Assembly (NCBI GenBank): GCA_002336475.1
Contig: DDCX01000096.1
Coordinates: 10,202 to 24,507 of the forward strand
DNA length: 14,306 bases
Direction of reading: 5' to 3'
From: Flavobacteriales bacterium UBA1995
GTDB taxonomy: Bacteria; Bacteroidota; Bacteroidia; Flavobacteriales_D; Sanyastnellaceae
A program made the translations under genes and the position numbers. The stretch's first letter is position 1. Each line of letters begins with the position of its first letter. The notes beneath the pieces were generated by a model, which saw nothing but the letters and a program-made list of their open reading frames with translations, ran no database searches and had not been told where the DNA came from. Positions 1 through 6,649 of the stretch are shown here, one piece after another.

Positions 1-2
1 TG

Positions 3-1334
3 GCCGATATGGACGTTCAATGGTCCGAATGGGAGCAAGAGGGGAGGATGTGTGCAGGCCTCAGAACGGCTGCACTCCACGCATCATTTACCGATGTTTT
101 GGCCCACCTCATAAAACGCTTCACGTTGACCGGAGTGCACAGTTATTCGGAGTCGGGACTGCGGCATACTTATGACCGAGACAAAAGGGTCAAGGGCCTT
201 TTGGCCGGCGCAGGCGTGCCTTGGTTGGAACACCAACGCGACGGTGTCCAGCGGGGGCGTCGGAACCGAGACCAGTGGCGAGAGCAGTGGTTTGCCCACA
301 TGGAGCAGCCTCAGGAACACCCGGACTTCGCCTTGGCGAAACCCATCGCGAAGTCTGCCTTGAATTGGCCACAAGAATGGCTGGACATTCCTGAGCCTGA
401 CGAAGGTCCAGAGGGCTTTCAGCCTGGAGGAGAGCGCCGCGCACATGCCTACTTGGAATCGTTTGTGACAGACCGCATACGCCGCTACGCCAAGGCCATT
501 TCAAAGCCGGAAGGGAGCCGGGAAGGGTGCAGCCGCTTGAGCGCTTACTTGGCGTGGGGGAACCTGAGCATTCGACAGGTCCACCAGCGCCAATCGATTT
601 CTAGAAAGCGCGGTGGAGACGGCCCCACAGGGCAGCTGCGCAATTTTAGTGCCTTTGACAGCCGTCTGCGTTGGCATTGCCATTTCATCCAAAAATTTGA
701 GATGGAAGACCGCATGGAGTTTGAAAACGTGAACGGTGGGTACAACCTGTTGAATAAAGAAGTCAATCAAACCCATGCAGAGGCCTGGAAACAAGGGCAG
801 ACAGGGTTCCCATTGGTGGACGCTTGCATGCGTTGTGTGACTGCCACAGGCTATTTGAACTTCAGAATGAGGGCCATGCTTGTGAGCTTTTTGACCCACC
901 ATTTGTGGCAGCCTTGGCAAGTGGGCGTCGACCATTTGGCCCAACAGTTCCTCGATTTTGAACCTGGCATTCATTATCCCCAATTCCAAATGCAGGCAGG
1001 GGTAACGGGCATCAACACGGTCCGCATTTACAACCCTGTCAAGCAAGCAGAGGACCACGACCCGGATGGGGCTTTCATCCGCAAGTGGGTGCCGGAGTTG
1101 GCAGAAGTGCCCGTGCCCTATGTTTTTGCCCCGTGGACCATGCCGCCCATCGAGGCTGCCTTGCTGGATTTTAGATTGGGGGAGCATTACCCGTTGCCCA
1201 TCGTGTCGTTGGAAAAGGCGTCCCGGGATGCCCGGGAGCGTTTGTGGGCACACCGCAAGCATCCCGCCGTTCAGGCCGAGGGGCTCCGGATCTTGCGGAG
1301 GCATGTGGTTGTGGGTGCACGTCCGATGGATTGA
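3..1334 (+). CDS. Cryptochrome/photolyase-family flavoprotein, 5' partial
   Basis: This is the C-terminal part of a photolyase/cryptochrome flavoprotein. The frame is open to the left edge, and the first residues fall in the middle of the N-terminal alpha/beta domain, so the start lies outside the window; the ATG at 9 is probably internal. Counting from that ATG, residues 25-95 finish the antenna-type domain. The FAD-binding helical domain follows: '[19 protein letters not shown]' (about 213-231), '[10 protein letters not shown]' (266-275), 'PWQVGVDHL' (302-310) and 'IYNPVKQ' with 'DPDG' and 'RKWVPEL' (340-364). The segment that reads N-Y-G-N-W-x-W/Y in ordinary class I enzymes is H-Y-P-Q-F-Q-M here. 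Members of this sub-branch are usually annotated as deoxyribodipyrimidine photolyase, but the lesion repaired, if any, cannot be read from sequence. The next gene starts 37 bp downstream on the same strand. Confidence 0.88.
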   Translation, partial: ADMDVQWSEWEQEGRMCAGLRTAALHASFTDVLAHLIKRFTLTGVHSYSESGLRHTYDRDKRVKGLLAGAGVPWLEHQRDGVQRGRRNRDQWREQWFAHMEQPQEHPDFALAKPIAKSALNWPQEWLDIPEPDEGPEGFQPGGERRAHAYLESFVTDRIRRYAKAISKPEGSREGCSRLSAYLAWGNLSIRQVHQRQSISRKRGGDGPTGQLRNFSAFDSRLRWHCHFIQKFEMEDRMEFENVNGGYNLLNKEVNQTHAEAWKQGQTGFPLVDACMRCVTATGYLNFRMRAMLVSFLTHHLWQPWQVGVDHLAQQFLDFEPGIHYPQFQMQAGVTGINTVRIYNPVKQAEDHDPDGAFIRKWVPELAEVPVPYVFAPWTMPPIEAALLDFRLGEHYPLPIVSLEKASRDARERLWAHRKHPAVQAEGLRILRRHVVVGARPMD

Positions 1335-1359
1335 CGAAACAACGCCAACCTTTACGACC

Positions 1360-1367
1360 TTCGTTTG
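1360..1367 (+). promoter_or_regulatory. Possible -7-like element TTCGTTTG before the hydrolase gene
   Basis: TTCGTTTG ends 4 bp before the ATG at 1372. It fits the TTTG half of the Bacteroidota -7 consensus TAnnTTTG but has T in place of A at position 2. No good -33 TTG sits at the usual distance. It is supported mainly because similar elements lie 5 bp before other starts in this window. Confidence 0.25.
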
Positions 1368-1371
1368 ACCG

Positions 1372-2262
1372 ATGGAAAAAGCCCGACCCATTCTTGAAAG
1401 CTCCGATGGCCGCACGCTGTTGTATCACGAAGTGATCGCAGAGGCTGGTGTTGAGGCGCCGTGGCTGGTGTTCGTGCACGGAGCGGGCGGAAGCATACGG
1501 ACTTGGAAGTACCAAATCGACGCCTTCAAGCCCCATTACCGGTTGTTGTTGATCGACCTCCGGGACCATGGATACAGCAAGGACATCTTGCCGGAATTTC
1601 CCGAATACGATTTTGACATCGTTGCGGAGGACATTCTCGCGGTCATCGATCACTTGGGCATTGGGCGGGCGCATTTTGTGAGCCTGAGCATAGGAAGCGT
1701 GATCCTGCAGAAGCTGGACATCGAGCGCCCTGAGCTCATCGACCGCATGGTGATGGCAGGGGCCATTTTCGATGGGTCCAGGCTGATGCATCTGTTTGTG
1801 CACAGCGGTAAAATCCTCAATTACATCTTGCCGTATCGGGCCATTTATTGGCTGTTCAGCTACATCGTGCTGCCGCGCCGCAACCACCGGATGAGCCGCT
1901 GGATTTTCCGCCGTCAGAGCCGCCGATTGACGCCCGGAGAGTACCTGAAGTGGGTAGAGCTCTACAAACCGTTCTTTCTGTTGGTCAAGGCCTACGTCAA
2001 CCGCAAGGTGGACAAACGTGGGCTGGTGGTCATGGGATCTCAGGACCACATCTTTTTCCGCGCAGCGGAGCGGTTTACTCAGATTCAGAAGAACATGCGC
2101 CTCGCGGTGATTGAGAACTGCGGCCATGTCTGCTCCATTGAAGCGCCAGAGATTTTCAATGACCTCGTGCTCAAATTCCTTGCAGACCAAGAGGTGCCAG
2201 CTAAGGTGACGGCGACGCCTGTTCCATCCAGCTGGGCAGAATTGAAAGCCTTTCAGGGCTGA
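1372..2262 (+). CDS. Alpha/beta-fold hydrolase
   Basis: This is a 296-aa cytoplasmic alpha/beta hydrolase without a signal peptide. The oxyanion-hole loop is 'FVHGAGGSIRTW' (34-45), followed by 'LLLIDLRDHGYS' (58-69), a typical strand-4 region. The nucleophile elbow reads 'VSLSIGS', with Ser106 as the probable nucleophile; the first glycine of the usual G-x-S-x-G is serine. Asp225 in 'MGSQDHIFF' and His252 in 'NCGHVCSIEAPE' complete a plausible triad. Residues 135-205, between strand 6 and the acid, form a helical, arginine-rich cap ('LPRRNHRMSRWIFRRQSRR'). The last 25 residues are proline- and alanine-rich and probably a disordered tail. The substrate is unknown: esterase, lactonase, epoxide hydrolase and haloperoxidase-like activities all fit the fold. 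The gene lies 37 bp after the first photolyase homologue and 25 bp before the outer-membrane protein gene. Confidence 0.9.
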   Translation: MEKARPILESSDGRTLLYHEVIAEAGVEAPWLVFVHGAGGSIRTWKYQIDAFKPHYRLLLIDLRDHGYSKDILPEFPEYDFDIVAEDILAVIDHLGIGRAHFVSLSIGSVILQKLDIERPELIDRMVMAGAIFDGSRLMHLFVHSGKILNYILPYRAIYWLFSYIVLPRRNHRMSRWIFRRQSRRLTPGEYLKWVELYKPFFLLVKAYVNRKVDKRGLVVMGSQDHIFFRAAERFTQIQKNMRLAVIENCGHVCSIEAPEIFNDLVLKFLADQEVPAKVTATPVPSSWAELKAFQG

Positions 2263-2274
2263 GCATGCTTGGCG

Positions 2275-2282
2275 CATCTTTG
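2275..2282 (+). promoter_or_regulatory. Candidate -7 element CATCTTTG, near-leaderless start
   Basis: CATCTTTG lies exactly 5 bp before the ATG at 2288 and differs from TAnnTTTG only at the first base. TTTC at 2251-2254 is 20 bp upstream, close to a -33 TTTG. Transcription from here would begin at or just before the start codon. The same spacing is seen before ppk1, where TATCTTTG lies 5 bp before GTG. Confidence 0.4.
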
Positions 2283-2287
2283 CGTCC

Positions 2288-3046
2288 ATGAAAAAATGCG
2301 CTTTGTGGGCCGCCTTGGCGTTGCCCTTCTCGTTGTTTTCTCAAACCATCAACACCGACCGGCCGGACCAAACGGAAAGTTCAGCGGTGGTGCCCTTGGG
2401 TTCTTTTCAATGGGAGTGCGGCTTCTCTAGCATGTGGGAGCCTGGGTTTGGTGGGAACATCCGTTCCATGGCCTTGCCCAATTCACTGTTTCGTGTGAGC
2501 CTGCTTGAAGGGGTGGAATTGCGTGTAGTGCACCAATTGGACCGGATCAGTCAGCGCAGCTTTGGCAATGATGAAGTCCTGTCAGAAGGAACCAGCGATG
2601 TTCAATTGGGCACCAAGATCCAGCTGTTCCAGCGTGAAGGGAAGAAGACCGAAATCGCCTACCTCGGCCATGCGGTTGTTCCAACGGGAGATGCAGAGGT
2701 GACGGATTACGATTGGGGCATGGTCAACAAGCTGTGCATCAGCCATGACGTAGGTCCAGACTGGGCGCTGGGTTATAACCTCGGACTTGACTTGGTGCGA
2801 GGACGCTCCACTGCGACCTATGCTGTGGCGGTTGGAAAGGCCATCAACGATCAGCTCGGGCTGTATTTTGAGCCTTATGGTGAAATCGATGTCAATACCG
2901 GCACCCACTGGGCCAGTTTTGATGCGGGCATCACGATGCTCGCCAGTGATACGTGGCAATGGGACATCAGCTATGGAACAGGTCTGAATTACCGGATGAA
3001 CTATACGGCGATTGGATTCAGCTGGTTGGTCTTGCCCAACCGTTGA
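2288..3046 (+). CDS. Outer-membrane beta-barrel protein, transporter family (PF13557-like)
   Basis: This is a 252-aa secreted protein. It starts with a signal peptide: K2-K3, then a hydrophobic core to about residue 18 ending 'SLFSQ'. The mature N-terminus reads 'TINTDRPDQTESS', typical of the Bacteroidota 'transporter' or phenol-degradation MetA-like family (PF13557). The rest alternates short amphipathic beta strands rich in aromatic residues and glycine with polar turns, for example 'GSFQWECGFSS', 'GTSDVQLGTKIQLF', 'DWALGYNLGLDLV' and 'TWQWDISYGTGLNYRMNY'. It ends near an aromatic strand ('FSWLVLPNR'), as outer-membrane barrels often do. The solute, if any, is unknown. It follows the hydrolase by 25 bp but may have its own near-leaderless promoter, and it converges on the RDD gene with a 26-bp gap. 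Confidence 0.85.
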   Translation: MKKCALWAALALPFSLFSQTINTDRPDQTESSAVVPLGSFQWECGFSSMWEPGFGGNIRSMALPNSLFRVSLLEGVELRVVHQLDRISQRSFGNDEVLSEGTSDVQLGTKIQLFQREGKKTEIAYLGHAVVPTGDAEVTDYDWGMVNKLCISHDVGPDWALGYNLGLDLVRGRSTATYAVAVGKAINDQLGLYFEPYGEIDVNTGTHWASFDAGITMLASDTWQWDISYGTGLNYRMNYTAIGFSWLVLPNR

Positions 3047-3072
3047 GATCCGCGCAATAGGGCCTGACTGTT

Positions 3073-3672
3073 TCAGCCTGTAATGTCATCTTTCTTGTGC
3101 ACAGCGGACTTCACAATGATGTCGTGCAGGGCCTGCTTTTTGTCGCCAAGGGCAGCGAAGCAGCCAAAGAAAAAGACCAGACCGGCAAGGTTGGATACTA
3201 AAGGAAGGACAAACTGAAGGATGCTGCCGCTGTTTTTGAGCGCCCAGCGCAACAAGTAGAGCTTGATGTCGCCAGCACTGCCATCTTCTCGGGTGACTTG
3301 TAATCCCATTACCCGCTTACCCGGTGAAGCGCCAGTGAAAGCCTCAATCAAGGTTTAAGCCAGGCCGATCACACCTGCGATGAAGATGATGGCAATGGCT
3401 CCTGCACCGATGCCGAGCATGGCCAGTGCCTCGGCCTCATCGCCAGCCATGGCCTCTTCCAATCCAAAGGCAGCTGCGGCAGCGGCACCTATGCCCAAAA
3501 GCGAAATGGGGACCAGAAGGAGCACGAGAAAAACAATATCGAGGAGGGTGGCACCCAAGCGGGGGCCGAAACCGATGCGGTTGGAGAACATGTCGTTGTG
3601 ATTTGCCGCATGCAAAATAGGGGTATAGGTGGGTGAACCGTCGGCTTGGGTGGGTGTTCTATCTACATGCAT
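3073..3672 (-). pseudogene. RDD-family membrane protein interrupted by an in-frame TAA
   Basis: Read on the minus strand, this is one continuous frame of about 198 codons broken once by TAA at 3355-3357; the halves are 3672-3355 (105 aa) and 3354-3073. There is no frameshift. The first half holds the RDD signature 'RLGATLLD' (R38, D45), a first membrane helix, and a second after an alanine-rich loop. After the stop it continues 'TLIEAFTGASPGKRVMGLQV', the standard RDD loop, then two hydrophobic segments and the third conserved Asp in 'ALHDIIVKSAV'. Family members usually have Tyr at the stop position, so TAT or TAC to TAA is a one-base change. The start is uncertain: M1 at 3672 shares the palindrome ATGCAT with the opposite gene, while M28 (ATG at 3591-3589) sits just before the first helix and leaves room for a regulatory region. 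The downstream part looks undecayed, so the lesion is recent or a sequencing error. RDD proteins are generally of unknown function. Confidence 0.85.
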
Positions 3673-3683
3673 CGCAAATCACA
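3597..3683. repeat. Gapped inverted repeat between the RDD gene and photolyase operon
   Basis: The left arm, 3597-3614, reads TGTGATTTGC then CGC then ATGCA. The right arm, 3668-3683, reads TGCAT then C then GCAAATCACA. Ten bases match perfectly in inverted orientation, followed by a 1- or 3-base difference and five more matching bases. The spacer is 53 bp. The right arm overlaps codons 1-6 of the DUF2256 gene; the left arm lies just upstream of the alternative RDD start M28. The outer bases TGTGA and TCACA resemble half-sites of CRP/FNR-family regulators. Function is not proven. Confidence 0.6.
3628..3656. repeat. Paired 8-bp direct repeats GGTGGGTG, 21 bp apart
   Basis: GGTGGGTG occurs at 3628-3635 and 3649-3656, start to start 21 bp, about two helical turns. 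Both copies lie inside the spacer of the inverted repeat and upstream of the photolyase operon. This suggests a two-site operator, but if the RDD protein starts at M1 the same bases encode two Pro-Thr dipeptides and could be coding. Confidence 0.4.
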
Positions 3684-3813
3684 TCTCCCCTCCAAAGACT
3701 GCGTCCATTGCGGCCGCCCCTTTGATTGGCGCAAGAAATGGGCGCGGTGCTGGGACGAAGTGAAGTACTGCAGCGAGCGGTGCCGTCGGACCTCAAAAAG
3801 CAACGCTGCATGA
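3667..3813 (+). CDS. DUF2256 small zinc-ribbon-like protein
   Basis: This 48-aa protein reads 'MHRKSHLPSKDCVHCGRPFD' and continues 'WRKKWARCWDEVKYCSERCR' before a short basic tail. It matches the DUF2256 family in length and pattern: C12-x2-C15, the 'RPFxWRKKW' stretch, 'WDEVKYCSxRCR', and C35-x3-C39, which together should bind one zinc ion. C28 is an extra cysteine. DUF2256 genes are often found beside photolyase/cryptochrome genes; the function is unknown. Its TGA overlaps the ATG of the (6-4) photolyase gene (ATGA, 3810-3813), which implies translational coupling. The ATG forms the left half of the palindrome ATGCAT, whose right half is the possible minus-strand start of the RDD gene. The start is fixed by the family's short basic N-terminus before 'LPxKxC'. 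Confidence 0.92.
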   Translation: MHRKSHLPSKDCVHCGRPFDWRKKWARCWDEVKYCSERCRRTSKSNAA

Positions 3814-5354
3814 AGACCCTTCGCTTGATTCTTGGAGATCAATTAAATGCGTCCCACCCTTGGTTTGAGGGGGTGTCCGATGAGGTGGTATACCTGCTGG
3901 CGGAGATGCGGCAGGAGACCGACTATGCGCCGCACCACATCCAAAAGGTGATGGCCTTTTTTGCGGCGATGCGCGCTTTTGCGGAGGAACGCCGGGCGGA
4001 TGGCCACCGGGTGGTCTATCTGAGTTTGGACGAGGGCCGCAATACCCAAGGACTTGAGGCCAATGTGCGCATGGTCATGGCAGAGGAGGGCTGTGAACGG
4101 TTCGAATATCAGCTGCCGGACGAGTGGCGCTTGGATGCCCAGCTCAAGGCTTTCGCGGCTGAGTTTGGGGACCGGGCCGAAGCAGCGGATACCCATCACT
4201 TCCTGACCCGTCGCGGCGACCTCGCCGAGCAGTTCAAAGGCAAGAAGACTTACCTCATGGAGTCGTTCTACCGCCGCATGCGCAAGGCGCACGGGGTGTT
4301 GATGGAGGCGGATACCGATGGGCAGGAACCCGCAGGAGGAAAGTGGAATTACGATGCGACCAACCGCAAAAAGTTGCCCAAGGGCCACCGGCCTGTGGAG
4401 CCGAGGTTGTTTGAGCGCGACTTGAGTGCATTGGAGCAGATGCTGGCGGAATGCGGAGTGAAGACCATTGGAACGGTCGATGCGGGCCGCTTTTTGTGGC
4501 CCGTCACCCGCCAAGAGGGATTGGAGTTGCTCGACTTTTTTGTCGAGGATTGCCTGCCTCGATTCGGGGACTTTCAGGACGCCATGCATCCAGAGTATTG
4601 GTCCATGTACCATGCGCGCATTTCCTTTTGCATGAACGCCAAGTTGATCTCTCCCCTGGAGGTGATCCGGGCGGTGGAAGACAAATGGCGCAGTGATCCG
4701 GACCATGCGGACATCACGCAGGTCGAAGGGTTCATTCGCCAGGTCCTGGGTTGGCGCGAATACATGCGCGGGGTCTACTGGGCCCACATGCCAGAATATG
4801 CGGGTCTGAATTTCTTCGAGGCCGACAATGCCTTGCCTTCGTGGTTTTGGACGGGGGAAACCAAGATGGCGTGCCTGAGCCATGCCATTGGCCAGAGCCT
4901 CCAATACAGCTATGCCCACCACATCCAGCGCCTGATGGTCACGGGCAACTTCGCCCTGATCGCCGGCATTCATCCGGATGAGGTGGACCAGTGGTACTTG
5001 GGCATTTACATCGACGCCATTGAATGGGTGGAAATCACCAATACGCGTGGCATGAGCCAATTCGCCGATGGCGGTATCGTGGGGACCAAGCCCTATGCGG
5101 CTTCTGCCAACTACATGAAGAAAATGGGGCCTTACTGCAGTGGATGCAGCTATGACGCAGCCGACAAAAGCGGTCCCAATAGTTGTCCGCTCAACAGCCT
5201 GTATTGGCATTTTCACGTGCGCAACCGGGCCAAGTTGGAGCGCAACCCGCGCATCGGAATGGCCTACCGCACTTGGGATAAAATGCCCGCTGAAAAGCAG
5301 CAAGCCCTGCTCGATCGTGGGGATGCCGTTTTGGCCAACCTCGAAAACCTCTGA
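3810..5354 (+). CDS. FeS-BCP-type prokaryotic (6-4) photolyase
   Basis: This 514-aa protein belongs to the iron-sulfur bacterial cryptochrome/photolyase group (PF04244 type), whose studied member, Agrobacterium PhrB, repairs (6-4) photoproducts using FAD, a lumazine antenna and a [4Fe-4S] cluster. The start ATG at 3810 gives 'MKTLRLILGDQLN', the usual family N-terminus; an upstream ATG at 3726 would only add residues from the DUF2256 region in another frame. The four cluster cysteines are C355 ('MACLSHA'), C443 and C446 ('YCSGCSY') and C459 ('NSCPLN'), with the same spacing as I recall for PhrB (350, 438, 441, 454). The His pair in 'YAHHIQRLM' is H370-H371, fitting the catalytic histidine of the family. 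'QVLGWREYMRGVYW' and 'LYWHFHVRNR' are further hallmarks. It overlaps the DUF2256 gene by 4 bp and is 2 bp from the CRY-DASH gene, so one operon is likely. Confidence 0.95.
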   Translation: MKTLRLILGDQLNASHPWFEGVSDEVVYLLAEMRQETDYAPHHIQKVMAFFAAMRAFAEERRADGHRVVYLSLDEGRNTQGLEANVRMVMAEEGCERFEYQLPDEWRLDAQLKAFAAEFGDRAEAADTHHFLTRRGDLAEQFKGKKTYLMESFYRRMRKAHGVLMEADTDGQEPAGGKWNYDATNRKKLPKGHRPVEPRLFERDLSALEQMLAECGVKTIGTVDAGRFLWPVTRQEGLELLDFFVEDCLPRFGDFQDAMHPEYWSMYHARISFCMNAKLISPLEVIRAVEDKWRSDPDHADITQVEGFIRQVLGWREYMRGVYWAHMPEYAGLNFFEADNALPSWFWTGETKMACLSHAIGQSLQYSYAHHIQRLMVTGNFALIAGIHPDEVDQWYLGIYIDAIEWVEITNTRGMSQFADGGIVGTKPYAASANYMKKMGPYCSGCSYDAADKSGPNSCPLNSLYWHFHVRNRAKLERNPRIGMAYRTWDKMPAEKQQALLDRGDAVLANLENL

Positions 5355-5356
5355 CC

Positions 5357-6649
5357 ATGCGCAGCCTAATTTGGTTCCGAAACGACCTCAGGGTCACCGA
5401 CAATGCGACCCTCAATGCGGCCGTGAAAGCCTCTACAGCGGTGATTCCGGTGTACATCCTCGATCCGGAGCAGTGGTCCGAGAACCGCTGGGGCCACGCG
5501 AAAACCGGGCCGTTCCGGGCGCAATTCTTGTTGGAATCACTGTCGGATCTCAAGGCCGACTTGGAAGACATGGGGGGGACCTTGCTCATCCGACGGGGCG
5601 CACCCGCTGAGGTCTTGAAAGCACTGGCGGAGGAGTTTGACGCCAAGACGGTATTTGCAACTGCGGAGCACACCCGTGAGGAAGTGGACCGCCAGGAGCA
5701 GGTTTCTGAGGTGTTGGACCTCAGGCTCGAGGAGCAGCTGACGATGTACCACCCCGACGATTTGCCTTTTGAGTTGCACCAACTGCCCGATGTGTTCACG
5801 CGCTTTCGAGGCAAAATGGAAAAGCGGTCCGAGGTCCGAGATCCACTCACTGAGCCTGAAGGACTGACCCTGCCAGAAGGACTGAAAGGCGATGCTGTGC
5901 CCTCATTGGATGACCTCGGTGTCGAAGCCAAGGTGGCCGATGCCCGGGGGGTCTTGCCATTCAAAGGAGGTGCGGCAGCAGCTTGGGAGCGGCTCGACCA
6001 TTATTTCTGGGACACCAAGAAATTGCGGGTGTACAAGAAGACGCGCAATGGACTGCTCGGCGGCGACTACAGCTCCAAGTTCTCTCCATGGCTGGCGTTG
6101 GGGTGCATCAGCCCACGTGAAATTCATGCCCAAGTGCGCGCCTTCGAAAAGGAGATCGAAAAGAACGAGGACACCTACTGGCTCATCTTCGAGCTGATCT
6201 GGCGGGACTATTTCCGCTACGTGGCCATGCGCTACGGCAACCGCATTTTCCACAAGCGCGGCATCAAGGAGGAGGCGCCCAAGTGGCGCACAGACCGGCG
6301 TGTGTTTGAGGCGTGGTGTGAGGGCCGCACGAAGTGTGACTTCGTCAATGCCAACATGCGGGAGCTCGCCGCCACGGGCTTCATGTCCAACCGCGGCCGC
6401 CAGAATGTGGCGAGCTACCTCGTCCACGACCTCGGGGTCGATTGGCGGCTCGGTGCCAGTTGGTTTGAGCACCTGCTGCTCGACCACGATCCTGCCAGCA
6501 ATTATGGCAACTGGATCTATGTGGCCGGAGTCGGCAACGACCCGCGCCCGAACCGAAAATTCAACACCACCGGACAAGCCGAACGCTATGATGCGGACGG
6601 CAAATACCGCCGTCACTGGAGCCATGCGACTTTGGAACTTGACCTATAA
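5357..6649 (+). CDS. CRY-DASH cryptochrome/photolyase
   Basis: This 430-aa protein opens with 'LIWFRNDLRVTDN' (4-16), the standard N-terminal antenna-domain motif, and carries the DASH-type FAD domain: 'YKKTRNGLLGGDYSSKFSPW' (226-245), 'YWLIFELIWRDYFRY' (274-288), 'GFMSNRGRQNVASYLVHDLG' (341-360) and 'DHDPASNYGNWIYVAGVGND' (376-395). The electron-transfer triad is intact by motif alignment (W310, W363, W386), and Asn382 is at the flavin N5 position. DASH proteins bind FAD and often methenyltetrahydrofolate, and repair cyclobutane dimers in single-stranded or looped DNA; some may signal. Residues 165-178 hold a short duplicated linker (PEGLxLPEGL). It starts 2 bp after the (6-4) photolyase stop, and its last 26 bp overlap the next gene. 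Confidence 0.95.
   Translation: MRSLIWFRNDLRVTDNATLNAAVKASTAVIPVYILDPEQWSENRWGHAKTGPFRAQFLLESLSDLKADLEDMGGTLLIRRGAPAEVLKALAEEFDAKTVFATAEHTREEVDRQEQVSEVLDLRLEEQLTMYHPDDLPFELHQLPDVFTRFRGKMEKRSEVRDPLTEPEGLTLPEGLKGDAVPSLDDLGVEAKVADARGVLPFKGGAAAAWERLDHYFWDTKKLRVYKKTRNGLLGGDYSSKFSPWLALGCISPREIHAQVRAFEKEIEKNEDTYWLIFELIWRDYFRYVAMRYGNRIFHKRGIKEEAPKWRTDRRVFEAWCEGRTKCDFVNANMRELAATGFMSNRGRQNVASYLVHDLGVDWRLGASWFEHLLLDHDPASNYGNWIYVAGVGNDPRPNRKFNTTGQAERYDADGKYRRHWSHATLELDL

Noticed and set aside
1171..2289. Minus-strand open frame of 372 codons opposite the hydrolase gene
   Set aside because: It is a shadow of the alpha/beta hydrolase gene, rich in His, Gln and Val as expected from reverse-complemented coding sequence.
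3073..3672. Two separate adjacent genes, or a frameshift, in the RDD region
   Set aside because: Both halves are in the same frame with only one TAA between them, and the domain continues across it without loss. A point nonsense change explains it better.
3726..3809. Upstream in-frame ATG giving the (6-4) photolyase 28 extra residues
   Set aside because: The added residues are the DUF2256 coding region read in another frame. The family N-terminus begins at ATG 3810, which also makes the 4-bp overlap with DUF2256.
3843..5303. Minus-strand open frame of 486 codons opposite the (6-4) photolyase gene
   Set aside because: It lies wholly antisense to a clearly recognisable gene with all catalytic cysteines. 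Its translation has no domain-like pattern, and long antisense frames are common with this codon use.
5867..5893. Short repeat AAGGACTGA in the CRY-DASH gene
   Set aside because: Two close copies encode a PEGLxLPEGL linker inside the protein. This is a minor local duplication with no sign of a separate element.
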